Source of the DNA: Lentisphaera marina
Lineage (GTDB): Bacteria; Verrucomicrobiota; Lentisphaeria; Lentisphaerales; Lentisphaeraceae
Direction: 5' to 3'
Assembly: GCF_028745505.1 (NCBI RefSeq)
Contig: NZ_JAQZZL010000001.1
Span: 1,178,001 to 1,242,000, forward strand
Length of the DNA: 64,000 nt
The notes under the pieces were generated by a model, which worked only from the letters and a program-made list of their open reading frames with translations, did no database searches and was not told the origin of the DNA. Positions 9,272 to 21,923 of this stretch are shown in pieces (position 1 is the first letter of the stretch; every line of letters begins with the position of its first letter). Position numbers and translations under genes: made by a program.

Positions 9272-10858
9272 TAGGGCTTACTGAATTACTCGCCTTTTGA
9301 AATGCTCATTCTCGTTAATGAGACTTATAAAACAATAAACGTGCGCGAATAGCTGCTTATAATACTGGCCGAAAAGTGACAAAAAGGCTAAAGCCTTATC
9401 CAAGTTCATCACCATGAATACTAAAGCAATAAGTGTTTCGGATGAAGTCCTAGTTTTCGTAAAGATTCGATCGAGTTTATAGCGTCTTTTGGCTACACCA
9501 AAACAGCCCTCTACTTCATTTCTTATAGCTTCATCCTGGCGTTGTATTTCCTTTTGTTCTTCACGTAAAATCGCATCTTTGGGAGGTCTTCCAAGACTGG
9601 GTCCACTTATCCTTATTCCGTGTTTTTTACAATACGCTCGATTTTCTTTAGTTCGGTAGATTTTATCAGCATGTGCTGATTCGGGATAATAACCGAAACG
9701 CTCTTTATATTTTTCAACTTGTGAAATTAGTTCGGTTCCTTCATTATAAGAATCAAAACTAATCGTATCGACAAAGGTCCAGCCATCGACGACACTGATA
9801 GATATTTTAGCTCCGAACTCTGTATGAGCTCCAGCTTTCCCGCGAACAATGGGACGAATATGTGGTTGGTGAATACTTACAATGCGATCATCAACACTTG
9901 TTACTTTATTATCATACATGTATTGCTGTTGTTGATAAAGTGTCCCGATCACCAGTAGTTCGCGGTATAAACTAGGTTTCAATAGCCCCAGATCGGCATG
10001 CTTTTTGAGTTCATTTATACTAGCGAGGTTCCTCCTTACACAATGAAGTTGTCTATTAATCACTTCACGCCTTTTCTTTTTCGATACACGTTTTTTTAGG
10101 ACAACACTTAAAAAGATTTTTCTGCCGTCTTCACGATAAGTCCGAGGCTTGACCTTATCTTCGGTATTAAAGCGATGACGCCAAAGAATATCGATGATTT
10201 CTTCAGTTTTTTCGCGGGCTTTGTTTAGTAAACCAAGATCTGTTGGATAGTGAATATCAGCAGGGACACAACTAGCGTCAACAATTAAAGCACCCTTATT
10301 TGACGGAGGATCATTGTCTGAATCCTTATCGGAGTCTTCTTCTTTTGGACGTGTTGTTTTATGTAATAAATCATCAATATCTTTAATATCCTGAGCTCCA
10401 AAACGCTTTCGAAAATGAGTCATCATACTCGGATCAAAAGGTGATTCCTGCTTATATCTTTCAAACCCCAAGAAATATTGAAGGTAGGGGTTTTCAGAAA
10501 TCATTTCTACAGTTTCTTCATCAGTTAAACTCAGCTTTACTTGAATGATCAGGGAACCAAATGCAGTTCTTGCAGGTAGAGCTTTGGGCCCAGTATGGCT
10601 GGTGAAATTTAGTGCATAAATTTCTTCTACATCTTTCCATGGTATTGTTGCCGCTAGCTTGACCCAGCGATTATTGATATTGAGTGTTCCGTCTAGAAAA
10701 TAAGGTAGATTGGCCATTTTGGGCTCTGTGCCCGTATTTTTATACATCTTATGCAAACCTAATGATTGTTTTGAGGGGTTTTGTTTGCATGTAATATAGC
10801 ATAATTACCACTTATCTCATTGACTATAAGTAATATATGACTTAATAAGTGAGCCCTA
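9272..10858. mobile_element. IS5/IS1182-type insertion sequence
   Basis: One transposase gene is bounded by short inverted repeats: TAGGGCTTACT at 9272-9282 and its near-complement AGTGAGCCCTA at 10848-10858 (10 of 11 match). The left repeat overlaps the transposase stop codon. Both ends are flanked by TCT, which may be a 3-bp target duplication but is too short to be sure. Element length would be 1,587 bp. The boundaries are my inference from the repeats. Confidence 0.6.
9278..10756 (-). CDS. DDE transposase, IS5/IS1182 type
   Basis: A 492-residue transposase with an N-terminal DUF772-like domain (residues about 30-130, with FGSLIIQVKLSLTDEETVEMISENPYL-type sequence and PFDPSMMTHFRKRF) and a C-terminal DDE catalytic domain. 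Candidate catalytic residues are the Asp in GALIVDASCVPADI, the Asp in YPESAHADKIYRT and the Glu in NEVEGCFGVAKRRYKLDR. The C-terminal motif GVAKRRYKLDRI is typical of this group. The gene appears intact with no frameshift. It sits inside short inverted repeats between eno and a sulfatase cluster. Confidence 0.88.
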   Translation of the reverse strand: MHKMYKNTGTEPKMANLPYFLDGTLNINNRWVKLAATIPWKDVEEIYALNFTSHTGPKALPARTAFGSLIIQVKLSLTDEETVEMISENPYLQYFLGFERYKQESPFDPSMMTHFRKRFGAQDIKDIDDLLHKTTRPKEEDSDKDSDNDPPSNKGALIVDASCVPADIHYPTDLGLLNKAREKTEEIIDILWRHRFNTEDKVKPRTYREDGRKIFLSVVLKKRVSKKKRREVINRQLHCVRRNLASINELKKHADLGLLKPSLYRELLVIGTLYQQQQYMYDNKVTSVDDRIVSIHQPHIRPIVRGKAGAHTEFGAKISISVVDGWTFVDTISFDSYNEGTELISQVEKYKERFGYYPESAHADKIYRTKENRAYCKKHGIRISGPSLGRPPKDAILREEQKEIQRQDEAIRNEVEGCFGVAKRRYKLDRIFTKTRTSSETLIALVFMVMNLDKALAFLSLFGQYYKQLFAHVYCFISLINENEHFKRRVIQ

Positions 10859-10934
10859 TCTTATGAACAAAGATTTCTTGGCCCTAATTTGCTGGCAGGC
10901 TATTGTGCTAATTGAGGTGCCTAAAGCATTGGAC

Positions 10935-12488
10935 TTATTCAAAACCTAACTGAGCTTTGCCTGGAGTTTTGTTTTGTAAAAACTTACTTGGAGCTTCTTT
11001 TTTAAGTATGGCTAGCATAGCTTTTACTTTCTTAGGATGTTGCTTTGATAGATCAGTGGTTTCCCCTGGATCATCAGCAAGATTGAAGAGCAAACCAGGT
11101 GGGTGTACGGCTGTTTTGATCCATTCATCCAAACCACCGCGTTCGGTTACTGTGCCGGGAGGAATGAACTTCCAATCACCCATTCGCAGAGCGACTTGAG
11201 AAAGGGCTTCTTCGACTAAGTAATCACGTCCAGAATGATCTTTACCCATGAAAGCGTCCAGCATGTTTTTACCATCCGGGCTGGCATCTTTAGGTAATTC
11301 TTGACCAATTAGAGCTGCGATACTCGCAAAGATATCAACTTGGCTAACTAAAGCGGAAGAAGTTCCAGGCTCAATTTTTCCAGGCCATGAAACGATAAAG
11401 GGCATGCGAGTTCCCCCTTCCCAAAGGCTATACTTACCACCACGAAAAGGTCCGGCTGCTTTATGGGTGCCATTTTTAACTCTAGAACCCTCCCAGTAAC
11501 CATCAAAGAGTACGGGGCCATTATCGCTAGATAAGATGATTAAAGTATTCTTATAGATCCCATTTTTTTGTAAGGTTTTGATGAGTTTACCTACAGTCCA
11601 GTCAAATTGGACAATGGCATCACCTCGCGGACCAAGAGAAGATGAACCCTGGAAACGTGGATGGGGGCGGCGTGGGACGTGATTATCGTGTGCGGCAAAG
11701 TACATAAAGAAGGATTGGTCTTTCGAGCTTTCAATAAATTCGATAGCTTTATTGAGGTAGGTGTCTGACATGTCTTCGTCTTTGAAACGTGCGGCATGAC
11801 CACCTGTCATGGTGCCAATTCGACTTATGCCATTGACGATTGTTCCAGCATGCTGTTTATCTGCTTGTACCGTGAGTAAGTGTGGGTGACTGATACCAGT
11901 GGGCTCAGATCCGACGGGTTTAGCATAACTTACTTTTATGGGATCATTGGGATCAAGATCGACGACTTCGCTATTTTCGATATACACCGAAGGAACGCGG
12001 TCACCTGTAGCTGCCATGTAGAATGAATAATCAAAGCCGAGCTCACGTGGGGCAGGTTTGATATTGGAATTCCAATCAAATGATCCATCCGCGAGACCCA
12101 AACCCAAATGCCATTTACCGACTAGAGCAGTGTTATAACCCGCGGATTTCATATAGGAAGCGATATTAGCTTTGTTGGGGTCAATGATTAAGGGAGCATT
12201 GCCAGGAAGAATCTTGGCCGACTTGTTGCGGAAGGCGTATTCACCAGTAAGTAGCGAGTAGCGCGAGGGAGTACAAGTGGCGGCAGAGGCATAGCCAGAG
12301 CTGAAGCGTATACCGCTATTGGCCAAACGATCTATGAAGGGAGTTTCTACGCCACTGGCTCCGTAGCAACTTAAGTCGCCATAGCCAATATCATCAGCAT
12401 AAATGATTAGCACATTAGGTTTTTCAGTGGCCATACCCATACTTGCTAAACAAGTAAGAGATAGGAACAGGGAGAGTTTTTTAAGCAT
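10935..12488 (-). CDS. Secreted sulfatase (arylsulfatase type)
   Basis: A 517-residue type I sulfatase that should remove sulfate esters from glycans in the periplasm or outside the cell. A signal peptide is clear (MLKKLSLFLSLTCLASMGMA, then mature TEKPNVLIIYADDIGYGDLS with metal-binding Asp pair). The active-site motif CTPSRYSLLTG near residue 70 contains the cysteine that is converted to formylglycine. Later metal and catalytic motifs are GKWHLG, SSDNGP and HKAAGPFRGGK. The gene starts 9 bp after the GH2 gene stop, so the two are one operon. Desulfation of a galactan before or during GH2 action is likely; the exact substrate cannot be read from sequence. Confidence 0.93.
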   Translation of the reverse strand: MLKKLSLFLSLTCLASMGMATEKPNVLIIYADDIGYGDLSCYGASGVETPFIDRLANSGIRFSSGYASAATCTPSRYSLLTGEYAFRNKSAKILPGNAPLIIDPNKANIASYMKSAGYNTALVGKWHLGLGLADGSFDWNSNIKPAPRELGFDYSFYMAATGDRVPSVYIENSEVVDLDPNDPIKVSYAKPVGSEPTGISHPHLLTVQADKQHAGTIVNGISRIGTMTGGHAARFKDEDMSDTYLNKAIEFIESSKDQSFFMYFAAHDNHVPRRPHPRFQGSSSLGPRGDAIVQFDWTVGKLIKTLQKNGIYKNTLIILSSDNGPVLFDGYWEGSRVKNGTHKAAGPFRGGKYSLWEGGTRMPFIVSWPGKIEPGTSSALVSQVDIFASIAALIGQELPKDASPDGKNMLDAFMGKDHSGRDYLVEEALSQVALRMGDWKFIPPGTVTERGGLDEWIKTAVHPPGLLFNLADDPGETTDLSKQHPKKVKAMLAILKKEAPSKFLQNKTPGKAQLGFE

Positions 12489-12497
12489 ATTAATTCC

Positions 12498-15647
<3,150 letters not shown>

Positions 15648-15696
15648 TTACTTAACAGTTTTGCTTCTTGTTTTTTAAACATATCCACTAGGTACT

Positions 15697-15713
15697 CTCC
15701 TAACAGTTAGGAG
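15697..15713. other. Short perfect hairpin between GH2 and GH16
   Basis: CTCCTAA-cag-TTAGGAG is a 7-bp perfect stem with a 3-base loop followed on the plus strand by cttttttc, so it looks like a plus-strand terminator. No plus-strand gene ends here, so it may instead be an operator or mRNA structure in the GH2 leader region. Confidence 0.35.
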
Positions 15714-15793
15714 CTTTTTTCTATGGCTAAGAAAACTCTTGTCGAATTTAAAAGTGACGGAAACTTGTTAAAAATTTGCTGATAAAGAGATGT

Positions 15794-16696
15794 CTAATTC
15801 GAATTTTTTTGGTAAATACGAACGTAATCAATTTCAAAATGATTGGGGAAGCGTGTTTCACTCGGATCCCCGCCATTAGTGCCGCCGATGGCGAGATTTA
15901 ATAGCAAATAATGTTTTTGTTGGAAAGGCTCTTTTGGTCCTCTAGAACTGTCTGGGTTGATTGCTTTTTGTAAGTCAATACTATTTAAAAGTTGATCATC
16001 CAAGTAAAGTTTAATAGAGTTCTTATTCCAATCCATTCTCCATACATGGAATTTTTGATCCCAGTTAGGATCCTTGAAATCTTGGTAAGGGGTTTTACTG
16101 CTATCCCATTTTGCTTTGTAGGCTTGCTTTGTGCCCCAGCAAGCATTGGCAAGAATCATGTCATTATAGTATTCCATGAGGTCGATTTCACCATTGGAAG
16201 GCCATTGTCCTTCAGTGCCTAGAAACCAGATAGCTGGCCAAAGTCCTTTGTCAGCTTTGAGACGTGCTCGGATTTCGAAACGGCCATATTTCCAACTTTG
16301 TTTAGAGGTGATACAGCTCGAGGTGTAGTAGATGTTTTTTCTTTTGTTTTGCCATTTTTTTGATTGAGCAATAAAATTTGGATTAAGTTTATTTTCTCGT
16401 CGAGCTTCGATAAAAAGAGAGCCGTCTTTACAAAAAGCATTAACTTCTTGATACCATTGTAGTTCGCGGTTGCGTTTAAAGCCTTTTTCAAATTCCCATT
16501 TCTCAGGATTGGGGCGCCCATTCTCGTTAAATTCTTCATGCCAAACGAGTCGGTAATCATTAGTAGCCTTAACTGCGATAGAATTGTCAGAGGTTACTGG
16601 AACTGTGTCTTTCTTAGAGTTTTCATCACTTTTTTGATTATGCTGGCAAGAGCAAATGAATAAAAGTAAACAAAAATGAGTTAAGATAATTTTCAT
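15794..16696 (-). CDS. Lipoprotein glycoside hydrolase family 16
   Basis: A 300-residue GH16 endo-hydrolase. A lipoprotein signal is present (ILTHFCLLLFICSC, with lipobox Cys near 15-17), so the enzyme should be membrane anchored. The catalytic motif SNGEIDLMEYYND near residue 170 holds nucleophile Glu, Asp and acid/base Glu in the E-x-D-x-x-E pattern. The jelly-roll ends with NHFEIDYVRIYQ. GH16 includes laminarinases, agarases, carrageenases and porphyranases; the EIDLMEY form is closest to laminarinase-type members, yet the neighbours (GH2 galactosidase, sulfatase) fit a sulfated galactan. The substrate is open. Transcribed toward the GH2 gene with a 200-bp gap. Confidence 0.87.
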   Translation of the reverse strand: MKIILTHFCLLLFICSCQHNQKSDENSKKDTVPVTSDNSIAVKATNDYRLVWHEEFNENGRPNPEKWEFEKGFKRNRELQWYQEVNAFCKDGSLFIEARRENKLNPNFIAQSKKWQNKRKNIYYTSSCITSKQSWKYGRFEIRARLKADKGLWPAIWFLGTEGQWPSNGEIDLMEYYNDMILANACWGTKQAYKAKWDSSKTPYQDFKDPNWDQKFHVWRMDWNKNSIKLYLDDQLLNSIDLQKAINPDSSRGPKEPFQQKHYLLLNLAIGGTNGGDPSETRFPNHFEIDYVRIYQKNSN

Positions 16697-16866
16697 GTGA
16701 GTCCTGTGGATTGTTGTTTAGGCTTCATTACTTCGCAAGAAATGGGAGTCTGACTCAGATAAATCATTTTGATGCTTTTGTTCATTAAATTAGTCGCTAT
16801 CTATGGATCCTATTTGACGATGTTTTATTTGTGATGCTAAGTTAAAGAAAGTAGATGGAGACGAAA

Positions 16867-17448
16867 ATGAGTTACAGAACCCGTTTAACATTGATGGAAC
16901 GATTGAAAAACTCCGGAGATGAAAAGTCTTGGGATGAATTTAACGAGATCTATCGTCGTTTTATTTATAGTATTGTACGCTCTATGTACGTCGAGGCTCA
17001 TTTAATTGATGATTTAATTCAAGATGTACTCTTGTCGGTATGGAAAGCCTTGCCTGGATTTGAATATGATCCAGAAAAAGGACGCTTCAGTTCTTGGCTG
17101 GCGACAATTACAATTAATCGAGTCAAAAGTACGCAATTAAAACGTCAGAGGCAGGGAGCGAGAGATCAAAAAGCATTCGAAAATGAAAAAGAGTTGGATG
17201 AAGGTGATCTGGAGCATTTAGTCAATCGTGAATGGGCGGCGTTTCTTACCAAAACTGCATGGCAGAATGTGTCTAAAGAACTTTCTCCTGTAATGAAAGA
17301 CTGTTTTGAGGGGGTGATCGCCGGTAAAAAAGTACGTGATATAGGTAAAGAACTCGATATACCTGAAAATACCGTATCGATTTATAAAAAGCGTGTCTCA
17401 GTTATTATGCGGCGTGAAATTCACCGTTTGGAAGAAGAGCTCAATTGA
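16867..17448 (+). CDS. ECF-type RNA polymerase sigma factor
   Basis: A 193-residue sigma-70 family factor of the small ECF type. Region 2 is visible as LYRRFIYSIVRSMYVEAHLIDDLIQDVLLSVW-type sequence (FIYSIVR...DLIQDVLL), with PGFEYDPEKGRFSSWL typical of the group found beside kinases in PVC bacteria. Region 4 is a helix-turn-helix in VIAGKKVRDIGKELDIPENTVSIYKKRV. I chose ATG 16867 since GGAG lies six bases upstream; an ATG at 16855 gives four more residues. The 3' end overlaps the convergent kinase gene by 28 bp, and no anti-sigma gene is adjacent. Confidence 0.88.
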   Translation: MSYRTRLTLMERLKNSGDEKSWDEFNEIYRRFIYSIVRSMYVEAHLIDDLIQDVLLSVWKALPGFEYDPEKGRFSSWLATITINRVKSTQLKRQRQGARDQKAFENEKELDEGDLEHLVNREWAAFLTKTAWQNVSKELSPVMKDCFEGVIAGKKVRDIGKELDIPENTVSIYKKRVSVIMRREIHRLEEELN

Positions 17449-19538
17449 ATGATTTGCACCCCTTTTTTACTTAAGGCCTCTCTTAGTCCCGGGCTAAGTT
17501 GCTCATGGTGAGTACTAAGCTCTTTTAGAGCAGGGTAAGCGAGTAGCCTGTCCAAGTTTTTGATTTGGGTATTGGCGATATTGAGAGTATGAAGCACTGG
17601 TGCTGGCCATGCCCCTAAATCTCTTATATTAGTTTTTTTGATATTTAAAACTTCAACAGATGCTAAGGCTTCTTTGGTGAGACTACTGACTTTTGTATTA
17701 TTAATATATAATTCTTTTACTTGGCAGTTCTCTAGATGCCACAATCCACTGACATAACTATAGCTGACGTCTAATTTGTTGATTTTGCTTTCTTTTAAAG
17801 GGGTCAAATTCCAAAGAGGAGTGTGGGCTAGGTTTAGGCTGTCAAAACTTTTTCCTTTTAAGGATGAAATATTATCGACTTTGGTGCCTTGGAGGTTCAA
17901 GGATTGAATGTCTAATCCACGTAAAAAATTATTGTTAATGAAGAAACTATTATTTTGTATGGAGAAGCTATTAGCCGAATACTCAAGATTAAGTCGTTTG
18001 ATTTGTGAATTGCTAATGTGAATAATGTTCTTGAGCAATTCTAATTGGCCAGTTCCTTGAAACTCATGAAATAAAATTCGGCATTTCAATATTTTGACGG
18101 GAGAAGAATCCCCCTTATAACGCATGATTTTTTTGCTAAGTGAATCTTTGTGAGAGTTTTTTAGCATATAGTCATTCAACTTCAACTCCTCATCTGTTGA
18201 ACGTATTTCTTGCCACAGACCCTGTGCTTTTTCATATTCAGCGTAGGCACAGTAGAGCTTGGCACGCATATTTTTTGCCTCGGTATTATTCGGATCAACT
18301 TTAAGGGCTAAATCACAGTACTCAATGGCTTTATCAAGTTCGTAAAAGTGCCAGTGCTCTTGGGCAATATTCAAATACCTAGGGGAAAGTGCGATAGAGA
18401 GTTGTTCGTTTTGTTTTTGTTCGTTTATAATTTGTTTGAGATAACTTTCGGCCTGTTCTTTAGCGAGGATAGCTTCTGATTTGGCGCTTAATGCACGACT
18501 GCGGCTTTCGGTGATATTCTTTATGTAAAATAAAGATGATAAGCAAAGTACCATCAATGAAGCGATGATTAAGAGACAGCTTTGGCGATTGCGCTTATAA
18601 AGCATTTTACAATGGTGCATAAAATTGGCTTCTTCAGCAGAAGGAATGAAATCATTTTGGAAGGCATCCAAGTCATCTAAAAGATCTCGCACAGTTTGAT
18701 AGCGTTGATCTTTGTTCGCTTGAAGGCATTTAAGCATGATCGAACTTAAACCAGAACTGAGTCTTTGTTTATCAAATTCGGGGAGCTCAGCTAACTGAGT
18801 TTTTGCACAAATGCTTTTTAGATCATCGGCATGGAAAGGGGGTTTAATAAAAAACATTGAATAGAGCAAAGCTCCAAGGGAGAAAATATCGCTTCTTACA
18901 TCAACTTTTTGATTACAGATTTGTTCGGGAGACATGAAACCAGGTGTACCACAAAAAGTATTATCGGCTGATAGAGTTTCTCGGGTAGAAATGAGGGGGT
19001 TATCTAAGGGGCTTTCGTGACTCTCAGTAAGGAATATTTCTGCGAGTCCCCAGTCAATGACCAAGACCTCACCATATTTGTCTAAATGGATGTTTTCGGG
19101 TTTGAGGTCTAAGTGAAGTACGCCTCTGGAGTGAGCGTAATTCATGGCTTCACAGATTTTTCGGAATAGAGGTAGTATATCGCGTTGGCTCTGTTGATGG
19201 CTACAAAGTTCAGATAAATTTGAGCCGCGCAATAATTTACAGACCAAGTAGGGATTGTCGCCAGCATTCATGTCGTAGGCGGGGAGGATATTGGGGTGCT
19301 GAAGGTAGGCCGTTATTCTGGCTTCTCTTAAAAAAAGCTCAATAATTTTCTTGTCATCTTTAAGGGGACGTGCGAAAGCTACTTCTCGGCCACTGAGATT
19401 GTCGCTAGCGCGATAAATGATTTTTGATCCACCACGGCCAATTTCTTCATGCTGAGTATAGCGTTCATCTGAATTGTCATGAGTTTCTTCGTGTAAAGAG
19501 TCGAAGAGATCATTCCATTTGGAGTGCTTATCTACCAT
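17421..19538 (-). CDS. Membrane Ser/Thr protein kinase with TPR and leucine-rich C-terminus
   Basis: A 705-residue Hanks-type kinase. Residues about 30-300 are the kinase domain with glycine loop IGRGGSKIIY, LHLDLKPENIHL and VIDWGLAE; residues about 320-340 are a single membrane segment (LLIIASLMVLCLSSLFYI); then a coiled coil, one or two TPR-like repeats (YELDKAIEYCDLALKVDPNN) and a C-terminal stretch of leucine-rich repeats (LNLQGTKVDNISSLKG and similar). Two deviations are visible: the VAIK lysine position reads VAFARP, and the HRD arginine is Leu (HLD). It may be weak or atypical in catalysis. It converges on the ECF sigma gene with a 28-bp 3' overlap, a pairing that suggests a shared pathway. 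Confidence 0.88.
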   Translation of the reverse strand: MVDKHSKWNDLFDSLHEETHDNSDERYTQHEEIGRGGSKIIYRASDNLSGREVAFARPLKDDKKIIELFLREARITAYLQHPNILPAYDMNAGDNPYLVCKLLRGSNLSELCSHQQSQRDILPLFRKICEAMNYAHSRGVLHLDLKPENIHLDKYGEVLVIDWGLAEIFLTESHESPLDNPLISTRETLSADNTFCGTPGFMSPEQICNQKVDVRSDIFSLGALLYSMFFIKPPFHADDLKSICAKTQLAELPEFDKQRLSSGLSSIMLKCLQANKDQRYQTVRDLLDDLDAFQNDFIPSAEEANFMHHCKMLYKRNRQSCLLIIASLMVLCLSSLFYIKNITESRSRALSAKSEAILAKEQAESYLKQIINEQKQNEQLSIALSPRYLNIAQEHWHFYELDKAIEYCDLALKVDPNNTEAKNMRAKLYCAYAEYEKAQGLWQEIRSTDEELKLNDYMLKNSHKDSLSKKIMRYKGDSSPVKILKCRILFHEFQGTGQLELLKNIIHISNSQIKRLNLEYSANSFSIQNNSFFINNNFLRGLDIQSLNLQGTKVDNISSLKGKSFDSLNLAHTPLWNLTPLKESKINKLDVSYSYVSGLWHLENCQVKELYINNTKVSSLTKEALASVEVLNIKKTNIRDLGAWPAPVLHTLNIANTQIKNLDRLLAYPALKELSTHHEQLSPGLREALSKKGVQIIQLSSSSKR

Positions 19539-19678
19539 GCGGGACCTTAGAGAGATTTAAAAAATTGTTATTGAATTAAACCCCTGAATTTTTTAATTCC
19601 AATAAAAATATTTTAGGCCTAAGATTTATGCCATTAAAAGTGGGTGACTGAGAATCAATATTTTTGCAAGAAAACTGC

Positions 19679-20239
19679 TTAACCCAAGTACTTAAAGCGG
19701 TCGTAATCTTGTTTGAGGGGGTGATGATGCTTGTTGCCGTGGTGAAGGGTGCTGACCCATTCGCTGAGTCGTCTTCCGAGGCGTCGGCAGGATTCTTTTA
19801 CTTTTTCTTCGCGTGGTTCACCTGCACATATACTGCCATAATGGGGCGAAAATTGTTTGTCGACGTAATCAGTGACGCCAAAAGTGAGGAAACCATAATT
19901 CATTAAAATAGTTAATAGGGTCATACAGGTGAGTTCGTGACCACCTCCCCATGCTCCAGCGGAACTGAATGCGCAGCCAATTTTACCATCGTTTTTGCCC
20001 CAGCCTTCGGCAGGGAGTTTATCCCACCACATTTTCATTTGGTGGGAAACTGTTCCATAATTGGTGGGAGATCCTACAGCAATACCGTCGCACCAGTTCA
20101 AATCTTCGTAAGTTGCTTCATCTACAGAGAGGCAGCGAACATCAGCGCCATCAATTTGTTTTGCGCCTTCCGCAACTAATTGAGCCATTTTGCCAGTGTT
20201 GCCATCATTGCTATGGAAAAGTACGAGTATTTTTGACAT
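19679..20239 (-). CDS. Flavodoxin / NAD(P)H:quinone oxidoreductase family protein
   Basis: A 186-residue WrbA-like flavodoxin-fold protein. The FMN phosphate loop is HSNDGNTGKMA near residues 9-19, and VGSPTNYGTVSHQMKMWWDKL and FSSAGAWGGGHEL are the further flavin-binding loops. It likely reduces quinones or other acceptors with two electrons. The C-terminal 30 residues (HGNKHHHPLKQDYDRFKYLG) are His- and basic-rich and specific to this group. Two broken relatives lie in the same window at 29.2-29.5 kb and 33.4-33.5 kb, so this is the only intact copy. Transcribed alone. Confidence 0.87.
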   Translation of the reverse strand: MSKILVLFHSNDGNTGKMAQLVAEGAKQIDGADVRCLSVDEATYEDLNWCDGIAVGSPTNYGTVSHQMKMWWDKLPAEGWGKNDGKIGCAFSSAGAWGGGHELTCMTLLTILMNYGFLTFGVTDYVDKQFSPHYGSICAGEPREEKVKESCRRLGRRLSEWVSTLHHGNKHHHPLKQDYDRFKYLG

Positions 20240-20499
20240 GAGTTTTTCTCACATAATTTTTTAAAGAAATTTACACCATAACTCAGTATGAGATGAGTGT
20301 TAAGAACTGCCTACTATGTTGTTCTTAAGGGAATACATATTAGGTATTTAAAAGGACGTATTTAACTTGTTAAGTTTAATTCTAAATTATACCTTCGTTT
20401 ATTATATATGATATAACAGATGTACTAAATATTTAGAAACTAAATGGGAGTGGCGGTTAGATTAAGTTTGATAGCAAATAGTTATTAAATTAAAGTCTA

Positions 20500-21912
20500 T
20501 TATTTCCATGAATTTATGTGGCTTTGCAGTTTTGTGCTTAGCTTTTTCACAACTTCTGCATATTCTGGATTGCCAGCAATATTATAGTTCTCATTGGGAT
20601 CACGTTGGTGATCGTAAAGCATTTTGGCTGATACGTTTCCGTTATTATTATTGCGCCATTCTGTGTAAAGGAAGCGGTCTGTATGGATGGAGTCACCAGC
20701 GTGGTACCTAGAAAAAACTTCACTTTTCCATTTTTTTCGAGGGTTTTTCAGTAGAGGTGCAAAACTTCTGCCTTCGAGGTGGGAAGGCTTATCAAAATTA
20801 GCGAGATCGCATAAAGATGGGTAGATATCAACAAATTCAACTAATGCTTTGCTAGGACCGGCGGCTTTTTGTCCGGCGGCGGAAACAATTAATGGAGTAT
20901 TAAGAGAAGTCTCGAAATTTGCATGTTTACACCAAAGACCATGTTCACCTAACTGCCATCCATGATCACCCCAGAGTACGACGGTTGTGTTCTTCCTAAG
21001 ATTGTTTTTGTCCAGATGATCGAGAATTCGTCCAATCATGGCATCGGTGAAACTTACACATGCATAATAACCGTGTTTGAGTTCCAGAGCTTTCTCATCA
21101 GGAACTGGACCAGTTTGAGGTATGTCATTATACATTTTACGAAGTTCATGCCATTCGTGTCTAGCCTCTCTTGGTGAATTTTTTGGCATTTCAGGATTAG
21201 AGGCCAGTTTAAAATCACTGCGCTTGTAATAATCCCAATATTTCTTAGGTGCTACAAATGGTAAGTGAGGCTTTGTAAAGCCGACAGCAAGGAACCAGGG
21301 TTTTTGCTTTTTTTCTGTTTTGTCGATATAATCAATTGCGGCATCCGCAAGTTGATGAGTGAAGTATTTTTCGTCTGGTTCATCAGCAGCTTCGCATGAA
21401 GCACCTAATGGTTGAAAATTATATTTTCCTCGACCTACCTGATTTTCAGGCAGATGATAATCTCGCATTGAAGGACTTGTGATTAAGGGGCTGTCTTTAT
21501 GTGTCCATGAACTTAAGTAATCATCTCTTTCATGATAAACTTTGCCGATGCTGATTGTCGTGTAGCCGTTGTTTTTGAAGATGCCTGCCAAATCAGTTAC
21601 ACCACCGGATTCTTTATGCGCTCTCGCATTGTAACGAATAAAGCGATCTTTTGTGGGGCGGAGACCGGTCATAACACTTGCTCGAGATGCACCGCATACG
21701 GGTACATTGCAATAAGCTTTGGAAAACATCGTTCCCTGCGAGGCCAAGCGGTCAATGTTTGGGGAAATTACCTGCTTGTTCCCATAACAGCCAAGCTCTG
21801 GTCGCAAGTCATCGACAATGATAAATAAGAAATTATTTTTTTCAGAGGCAAAAAGGCTGAGGCTCATTATCCATATTAGAAATGCCATGTAAGATCGTAG
21901 ATTTAACTTCAT
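20500..21912 (-). CDS. Secreted sulfatase, iduronate-2-sulfatase-like
   Basis: A 470-residue type I sulfatase with a signal peptide (AFLIWIMSLSLFA) and metal-binding FIIVDDLRPELG. The active-site motif is VCGASRASVMTGLRP, so the formylglycine cysteine is present in a C-x-A-S-R variant. GKVYHE, KPHLPFVAP and LWGDHGWQLGEHG are motifs seen in the iduronate-2-sulfatase-like branch. It is the last gene of the symporter-xylanase operon, 11 bp after the previous sulfatase. Two different sulfatases in one operon suggest a glycan sulfated at two positions, such as a sulfated xylan or glucuronan (inference). Confidence 0.9.
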   Translation of the reverse strand: MKLNLRSYMAFLIWIMSLSLFASEKNNFLFIIVDDLRPELGCYGNKQVISPNIDRLASQGTMFSKAYCNVPVCGASRASVMTGLRPTKDRFIRYNARAHKESGGVTDLAGIFKNNGYTTISIGKVYHERDDYLSSWTHKDSPLITSPSMRDYHLPENQVGRGKYNFQPLGASCEAADEPDEKYFTHQLADAAIDYIDKTEKKQKPWFLAVGFTKPHLPFVAPKKYWDYYKRSDFKLASNPEMPKNSPREARHEWHELRKMYNDIPQTGPVPDEKALELKHGYYACVSFTDAMIGRILDHLDKNNLRKNTTVVLWGDHGWQLGEHGLWCKHANFETSLNTPLIVSAAGQKAAGPSKALVEFVDIYPSLCDLANFDKPSHLEGRSFAPLLKNPRKKWKSEVFSRYHAGDSIHTDRFLYTEWRNNNNGNVSAKMLYDHQRDPNENYNIAGNPEYAEVVKKLSTKLQSHINSWK

Positions 21913-21923
21913 TTTAGGCTCCG

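Noticed and set aside
9266..10862. Longer inverted repeats or a 4-bp target duplication for the first IS
   Set aside because: Beyond the 11-bp core the ends do not pair, and only TCT is shared, which may be chance.
15723..15782. 19-codon frame (MAKKTLVEF...) after a hairpin on the plus strand
   Set aside because: No ribosome site beyond chance, no homologue recognised, too short to support; the hairpin is listed separately.
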